64,000 nt of DNA from Filosporella fistucella (Eukaryota; Ascomycota; Leotiomycetes; Helotiales): positions 496,001-560,000 of the forward strand of contig JAQJZZ010000010.1 of the NCBI GenBank assembly GCA_030077755.1, read 5' to 3'. Below, piece after piece: positions 57,801 through 64,000 of the stretch. A program made the translations under genes and the position numbers. Position 1 is the first letter of the stretch; each line of letters starts with the position of its first letter. Under the pieces are notes generated by a model that worked only from the letters and a program-made list of their open reading frames with translations, had not been told where the DNA came from and made no database searches.

Positions 57801-59374
57801 GGTAACAACCACTATTGGCGGTAAAGCAGCGGTGGTGAGCAATTACAACAGAGCGGCAGCAGAGAGTTGTAGGTATAGAGAATTACGATTACGTTCCGAA
57901 TTGACAAATTCTAGCGACCTATATCTTTGTTCGTCCAGATACCCCTTCACATGAACTTGAAGTGTGGGAAGCGTGAGTTTTATCTGATTCAGGTAGTCGC
58001 AGTTACTAAATGACAAATAGAGCTCGTGCAACATCCGCGGCTCCGAACTATTTTCGAAGCTATCACCATGAGGCCACAAACGAAGTATACGAAGACGGCG
58101 CTATTTATCATAACAACCCGGTGTTTGTTGCGGACTCAGAGAAAGTTGATATGGCCAGATATGGCCGATGTACCACCCGATATCTTGATCTCTATTGGAA
58201 CTGGGCATAATCCGAATGCGATGCAAGGATCGACAGAGCCGAAGGTCGTAGATATTCCACCCAAGCGCGGGTTCATATCTCACTTGAAAACATTTAAGAG
58301 GATAGCCCAAGACCATGTAAAAGTCAGCCTGGACTCTGAACGTACATGGAACGGATGGCTACGCACCCTCACCAATCAGCACGGCGATGCAAAGCGCTTC
58401 GTTCGACTAAATGTCAGCTGCACTAAAGATCCACCGCGGTTAGATGATTGCGGAAGCATGCCGCAGCTTCGAACATATGTTCAAGAGCAATATGCGCTCA
58501 ATCGACTGATTGAGGACATTGCCCGCCGTCTTGTCGCAAGCTCATTTTATGTTGTGCCAGCCTCATCGCTGAATAGTAAGCGGAACTCCCCCCACTCCAG
58601 ACGGATCAAAATTAAGATTAGAACAGCTTCGGAGGAGTTGCGATGTCGATTGTCTCGCGGAGAAATTCAAGCTCTAGGAGTCTGGTTGTCACGCCTGGGG
58701 ACACCACCACATAGGCCATACTTCATTATCCGACAGCCGCGCGATAGTGCATCAACTAGAAGGATCAAACTAAATGATGAGCTTCTACGTTCGATGACCA
58801 AGTCTGGGGAGTTCTCATTGCAATTCAATGCCGCAGTTGATTCGCATACAGTCGTGGAAATTCTATTGTGCCTCGACGACCGTGAGCCGAGGCAGGAACA
58901 CATGATAAGTGGTTTCCCAAGAACAATTGACCAAGAGAGAACCAACGGTAGGAACCACCCCAGTTGTTATCTAGGATCCTTACTAACCGTTTTATCATTA
59001 AAGGCAACAAAAAGCGATCCCAGACCAGTCTCGACGGGCTGCCGAACACCGTTCTCAAGCGATCCAAAACCCCTATTCTGCCACTGGGCACCTACACGCG
59101 ACCCAAAAAGCTCGAAGACTGGGATCCAGCAAATCTTGAACATCCTCCTTTGAAAAAGAAGAGACTCCGCCAGAGCAGAGTGTTCTTCTCTCCAGATGAT
59201 GTTGGACACAAGCGTGGAGCGTCTGACATGACGGCAACCTCTTCTGAAAGGTCTAGTCCCGCCGTCTATGAAATGGCAGATACTTCTGTGATCGCGAATG
59301 AGATGGCCGATACCTCTGTTCGAGACATGGATACCTCAGAGTCCTCCGAGTATGGCTCGGATGACGAAGACTGA
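54808..59374 (+). CDS. Multidomain protein: P-loop NTPase, RING-like finger and patatin phospholipase; apparent frameshift
   Basis: A gene of ten exons: 54808-55351, 55416-55453, 55515-55906, 55957-56645, 56694-57309, 57362-57469, 57528-57868, 57915-57972, 58021-58947, 59004-59374 (about 1360 codons). Order of domains: N-terminal Cys-rich finger (YCNVCNLQFCDKCWQ), Walker A in FVGPTGAGKSALVKLL (about residue 180), a long helical NTPase-like region, a RING-like finger (CLVCLMNTPEHRLPCGHILC, about 690), and a patatin domain with the oxyanion loop DGGGVRG (about 758), nucleophile GTSTGG (about 795) and the catalytic-dyad Asp in DGAIYHNNP (about 954). Near 58140 the frame must shift (a 2-nt loss in a GA run) to continue into WPDMADVPPDILISIGTG. 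The Ser/Asp dyad lies before the break. A nuclear-signal-like KKKRLRQSR and a repeated EMADTSV tail end the protein. Confidence 0.8.
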
Positions 59375-60927
59375 TCCCCCTCACATTATGGCTGCGACTT
59401 GTAGAAATGAAAAGCCATTCGTACAACATAGCGCTAGCGTATATAACCAAATAAATTCCTAATCTTGATGAATCTGTAGCGTATCTTGTTAAGCATAGGT
59501 TTTAGGAATATTACAATTCAGTTTTCTCGCTACCTACGATCTACACCGCATCGCTAATTGCTAAGCCCAACTCAGTGTACCTTTCGCCCGATGCCCTTGG
59601 TCCTGCGGCTGAGTATCGAAGCCCAAAAAGCCAAGCATACATTTCTAGTTTTCTACTCAAAAGACATAATTTCGGACTCTATGAGCAGGATGTACAACTT
59701 GGAAAGTGCACTGCAAATTTTACTACGTATTGTTCATGTACACTTCAGCTGGATACCCCTACTATTTTGGTACATATGAGTGGCGACATGGGAATCTGGC
59801 AAGTAAGACAGCTCAACATTCAGCATAATTTATCTATTCTTTGAGCACGAATCCCTCAATAAACATGAGGGGCTTGAAGACCCATGTTAAAGTAGACCGT
59901 CTTGCTCTATGTATAATTCTCCAACGCAGCCTCACCACATTCTCGTCCCAGTCCGTCCTGCTGTGCTGGAGAAAAAGCACCGACTTGGGTCAGAACTCGT
60001 GTCAACAGTCATGACGTGTAGGTTTTGCACCTTCTTTCTGCCCATTTGCGGCCGAAGTTCAGCCGCAGGCAACTCTTAAGGTATTCACCTTCTATTCCCT
60101 GTTCATCTTCACACAGGCAGTGTATCCCTTTGGCTGCTTCAGAACCCGCCCCCCCCCCCCCCCCCCCCCCTTCAGGGCCTCGCTTAGGCTTGACTTACTA
60201 GTGCAGTGGACTTAGAATAGGGACCTTCGGCGGACATATTGCTGCCTTAGGTGCCTAAGAGGTGCTTCCATTGTAGTAGTAGCTTAGGGGAGATACTCTC
60301 CAAAATAAAAGTCTCAGTATCCAACAACCAAAACACGGGTGGATTTGTTTTATCTCCCTGACAGTGCCCATCTTTGATTGTCTCGCCCATTTTCGTCGTC
60401 GAGATGGAAGGCTTTCACGTAGCCGTGAGCGTTATCGCTGCTGTGCGGGTTTCGCAGTCCCCCAGTTGCATTGGTCAGAGACTGGTGTTGAGGTGGGGGG
60501 TTGCGGCTGGGGGCTGGGAGGGAGATGGATGGTGAGCTTTTAAGTCTTCTTTCTTTTTGGTCCGTTTTTCTGTGAGAAAGAAGGGACGGGAGAGAAAAGG
60601 AGGCATGTGAAGCTGATAATGAGTGAGTTGTCAATGATTTTGAGAAAAGTCGTCAAGAGGGGACGGGAAGTTGTAGGGTTCTGATCGTGAATGGAAGGTC
60701 AGGTCAGATCAAGGTGGTGGGTGCTGCAGGGAGTTGGGACTTTTTGTACGCGCTCTTACTTGTGTTTACTTGTGATTACTTTCAGGTAGTAGGTAGGCGA
60801 TGGATTAATTTATGTTTTGAAGAATTTTTTCTTCGTATGTCGGTAGAGGATTTAAGTATGAATTTGGTAATTTGGAACTTGATAATGAATGACTGACCGA
60901 CGACAGTCATAATTCTATTCAACCTCA
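59375..60927. other. Convergent interval between patatin-domain and kinase genes
   Basis: About 1.55 kb holding two 3' ends. It contains a 22-C homopolymer (60149-60170). Several short frames exist, the longest about 94 codons (60350-60634, minus), none with a domain. Confidence 0.45.
60149..60170. repeat. Poly-C tract, 22 uninterrupted C
   Basis: A pure C run in the convergent intergenic region, preceded by CCCG and followed by TTCAGG. It is the second long C homopolymer in the window. Confidence 0.9.
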
Positions 60928-63778
60928 TTAGTCTATGTCCATTGGCTTTGCAATTTCTTCGAAGTTGTCATCCTCTTTAATGTCTCCTCTTCGCCCTCCC
61001 ATGTCCTGCCTATCTCTGTTATAATTTCTCATAACTGTATTTATTCTCCTCCCACGCGCCAGAGTCTCGCTCCACTTCCAATATACCCACTTGATCCTTC
61101 TCTTTCCATCGGGTTCCATTGTATCAGATGTAAAGTCGCCTGTGATGTCGTCAAGCTCCAGCACAGTATCTCTCATCGAAGGTCTATCTTCAGGGAGATT
61201 TGAGAGGCACCGCTCGATCACTTTTTGGAGCCCAGCCGGCACAATATGTGCAATCATATCCAAGCTGGTTAAAGCCTGTGAAACTTTTTCTTGGGCCTCC
61301 GATAGTACCCAGTCCGGCGTAGTTGTAGGAATAAGGCTTTTGCACTCCAGTATTTTGCAAGCGATGACCCCGAAGGAGAACACTTCAGCCTTTTTGGACC
61401 ACCCTGTATGCCCGTAGACTTCGGGGGCTCGAAAATCCACCGCGCCATAGCTGGATCTAGCATTCGTAGGTCCCATGATCGCTTTCTCTGGGTTTAATAC
61501 TTTTCCTTCCCCGATGTCAGTAATAACATAGTCATACTCATGGGGATGATCTGGATCGTGCGGGTAATGGCGATCCGTAACAAGAATATTCTGCATATGA
61601 AGGTCCCTGCCAGATTTCAGTATACTTTGCATTCGTGCCATTTAAATCTCAGCTGTACTCTCAACTTGAGAACTTACCGATGAATAACTCCATGTTCATG
61701 GAGGGAGTTGATACCGTTAGCAATTGAGGATAGTGCATTTACGATCTCATTCCAGCCACCAACAAAGGTCGAATTAGCGAGCTGCCTCGAGAGAAATGTC
61801 AACACATCCCCTTGTGTAGCTCGCTCGAAGACCAGAAGCAACTTTCGTATCTTCAACTGTTCCTGCCTATGTTCAAGTTCTTCATCCATTTGCTTCGGTA
61901 ATTTCCAATCTAGAACTACGGAAAGACCTAGAAATTGAACACAACCAACCGCAGAACCCCCTAAGCTTGCGTAAGTTGCATCCAGCTTTAAACATCAGTA
62001 AACGTGATGGGTGTCTCTTGGAATCTCTCACCTCCTTCAGCAATTTCTTTAAAGGATCTTCAGAAGTCCCTGCTCGTGGGAAGACTTCTTTCAAGACAAC
62101 ATCAATTTCTTCTCCCCCTCCTTTAGTCGTAGCAAGATGCCCAGGAGGTCTCCTCCACTTTGCGCCGTAAACCGCACCATTTTTCCCTACTCCTAGAGGT
62201 GCCTTGAACTGCACGTCTCTCAGCTGTTCTTCTGGAATCACGCGTAATGAATGTTCGAATAATGGGGTGTACCCGGTCTCGAGGCCTATGATTTCCCGGA
62301 CGATCGCCACATCGAGACCGTTTGTTGCATGTGCCTCTACTAAATTACGGAAGTAAGACAGTGCAGCAGCCTTGTCTTGATTTAGTTCACGGCTGCGGTA
62401 CCGTAACCCCGGTAAGGTTTCCAACAGTAGGAGAGGCTCGTTATCGCCGCGCTGTGTGACTGCACAGTCATTCTGTGTAGATGGATACTTAGCCTTGGTA
62501 TTCAGACTTTGGATTTCTAATCCAGTTCTTCCAAAACTTACCCAGGAATTCCAGAAGTTCTGTAGGTCAGAAACGAAATTCGTTTCCTCTATCTGCTTTA
62601 TGGCAAAGAGTATTTGGCTCTTAAAATAATGACCCGGGAAGGGCCAGTTCATCAGGATATTGTACTCGAACACTTCATCTTCTGTGTGGAAGTGATGGTT
62701 CCAGGAAAATCCAGGGTTAGGCGGCTTCCACAGAGCCCATTCCTTAATGCTATCTCTTTGCAGGTATGGCACCTCGAGATCAAAGCCTGATTGTCGAAGA
62801 AACTCCGCAGATACACTGGTCAGATCAGACCATTGAATGAAATGGAGGTACAATCTAGGATCTTCAATTTGAGGAGCTTGGCCAATGCTACGCAAGATGA
62901 ATTTCTGCAGCAGCATCGTTATTAGCCTTGCTTCCTTATGTGTATTTTACTCACCAAATAGGCGTCAGTAATCCTTCCATCTTCATCCGTCTTCTCGTTT
63001 GCTTCAGGCCACTGACTTTATGAGAATTTGCTTCTCATCAAGAATATGCACATCCTCCATGACTAATACTTACCTCTTTCGTCTCTTTTGGTTTCTTCTG
63101 AATTTCCAATTTCTCGAAACCATCAGTCATCTCTTGAACGTTTTGATTTTCCGAGCGAGTTCCAGTAACCAAAGGGCGTCGTACAGTATTGTACAGGGAG
63201 GCAAAAATGGGACTGCACACCAAAGAATGATCGATAAGGACTTTGTTCTCCGGCCAATTCCAATGGAGAACGAATTTTCGGATCAGCTGCCACACGTCAA
63301 AAGAGCCTCTTGAGTTTCCATACGGGTTCTTGTGCTCCCAGTGCTGACCAAAGGTGTGATACACTTTGGAAAGCGCCTTCCAGGCCTCCATGTCTTCATC
63401 AACAGGGATCACCTCGACCTCAGAGATGCATCTATCCCCAAGTTGGTCCAAGAAATTTTTATTAGCACTTCTGATGTCTTCCGCGCGAGCCAGGTTCTGA
63501 CGATTTCCATCCATGTGTGCCAGGAAGTGGATAAATGAATCATATGCTTTATTTTTGTCTCCACCGTATTCTTCTTCCAGCTGCTCCTCCCCGAGATCAT
63601 CGTTCAAACATTTCTTCACCATGGATGCCCATTTCCAAGCCATGAACCCCGTGGTGGTGAAAGGTGGATGCTCTTCGACTAATGTCCCGAACTTCTGCTG
63701 ATCGAGTATGTGAGCGAGCTCTGAGGCTAGTTCCCGCTCAAATGGTCGTAGTGGAACGTAGTAGCAAAGTCTATCCAT
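60928..63778 (-). CDS. Protein kinase-domain protein with large novel N-terminal region, 873 aa
   Basis: Five exons (63778-63074, 63011-62955, 62904-62032, 61985-61678, 61606-60928) join in frame. Residues 1 to about 480 form an unrecognised globular region rich in Trp and aromatic residues (YYVPLRPFERELASELAHIL; FDVWQLIRKFVLHWNWPENK; LYLHFIQWSDLTSVSAEFLR). The kinase domain follows: glycine loop PLGVGKNGAVYGAKW, Lys in VVLKEVF, a hinge region with KLLLVFERATQGDVLTFLSR, catalytic loop VIHRDLHMQNILV, and ITDIGEG where DFG is replaced by DIG, then APEVYG and WSKKAEVFSFGVI. Metal-binding Asp and Asn are retained, so activity is possible. The architecture is one of the fungus-specific kinase expansions. 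The 57-nt exon 2 is inferred from frame and splice signals. Confidence 0.85.
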
Positions 63779-64000
63779 TTTGATTCCCCTTTCAGTGATT
63801 ATTTCTCTTTTCGCCCCTTAGTCAGAATGGCAAAGAAGCGGGGTGGAAGAAATGCAGCTATCGGGAGATCCAAAAGAAACCAAAATTTTCCAATGGTGTG
63901 GTTACACAAAGTTGCCCGTGTACATGGGTTTCCAGCCAACCACTGCGGAAAATCAAAGACATTCAAGCTAATGCAAGTATCGTCAGATTCTTCAGCTCTT
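63779..64000. promoter_or_regulatory. Upstream region of the kinase-domain gene
   Basis: The last 222 bp lie upstream of the minus-strand kinase-domain gene and should hold its promoter and leader. No other feature is visible before the window edge. Confidence 0.4.

Noticed and set aside
58114..58141. Possible 19-nt intron that would repair the patatin frame
   Set aside because: The GTGTTT...CAG pair gives the right phase, but 19 nt is far below the smallest functional spliceosomal intron; a 2-nt loss is simpler.

Overview
The window is nuclear DNA from a filamentous ascomycete (Pezizomycotina). Genes are split by short introns of about 43-75 nt with GTRNGT-type donors. The content is typical of this group: two Zn(II)2Cys6 regulators, a coatomer subunit, a PSD2-type phosphatidylserine decarboxylase, a DUF6536-type membrane protein, GH16 glucanase, MARVEL protein and an intron-bearing tRNA-Gly. 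The AT-leaning sequence and the protein families suggest Leotiomycetes (Sclerotiniaceae-like), but that placement is inference; no species is claimed. Exon boundaries were found by eye from frame continuity, splice signals and conserved motifs.

Layout. 1-12.7 kb holds housekeeping genes: the 5' part of phosphatidylserine decarboxylase 2 (minus, running off the left edge), a small P-loop kinase-like ATPase (plus), a single-pass membrane protein (minus), a HAD phosphatase (minus), epsilon-COP (minus) and an unrecognised protein whose end overlaps epsilon-COP (minus). A degenerate minisatellite (about 13.0-13.44 kb) fills the promoter of a serine/threonine kinase gene (13.6-15.3 kb), which is followed convergently by a secreted GH16 glucanase. 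16.5-19.9 kb is largely empty.

19.9-27.8 kb looks like a catabolic cluster: D-2-hydroxyacid dehydrogenase, Zn2Cys6 regulator, FAD-dependent amino-acid/amine oxidase and a DAL5-type MFS permease. The oxidase and permease share a bidirectional promoter. The permease would import a substrate, the oxidase deaminate it, the dehydrogenase reduce the resulting oxo acid, and the regulator switch the set on. This is inferred from adjacency and families.

28-39 kb: a 1057-aa orphan-family protein, an aldo/keto reductase, two small doubtful genes and a MARVEL membrane protein. 39-42.6 kb has no convincing gene but contains pyrimidine-biased DNA with recurring CGTCAA/TCGAT words. 42.6-47.9 kb: an 820-aa DUF6536-type membrane protein and a second Zn2Cys6 regulator. 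48-52.5 kb is gene-poor with GC-rich palindromes, then tRNA-Gly(GCC).

53-64 kb is the most unusual part. It has an unrecognised minus-strand gene, a very large gene joining a P-loop NTPase segment, a RING-like finger and a patatin phospholipase domain (with an apparent 2-nt frameshift in the patatin domain), and an 873-aa protein with a large unknown N-terminal region and a C-terminal kinase domain carrying DIG in place of DFG. Nucleotide switch + RING + lipase is reminiscent of fungal NLR-like or incompatibility proteins and is the best candidate here for a little-described system.
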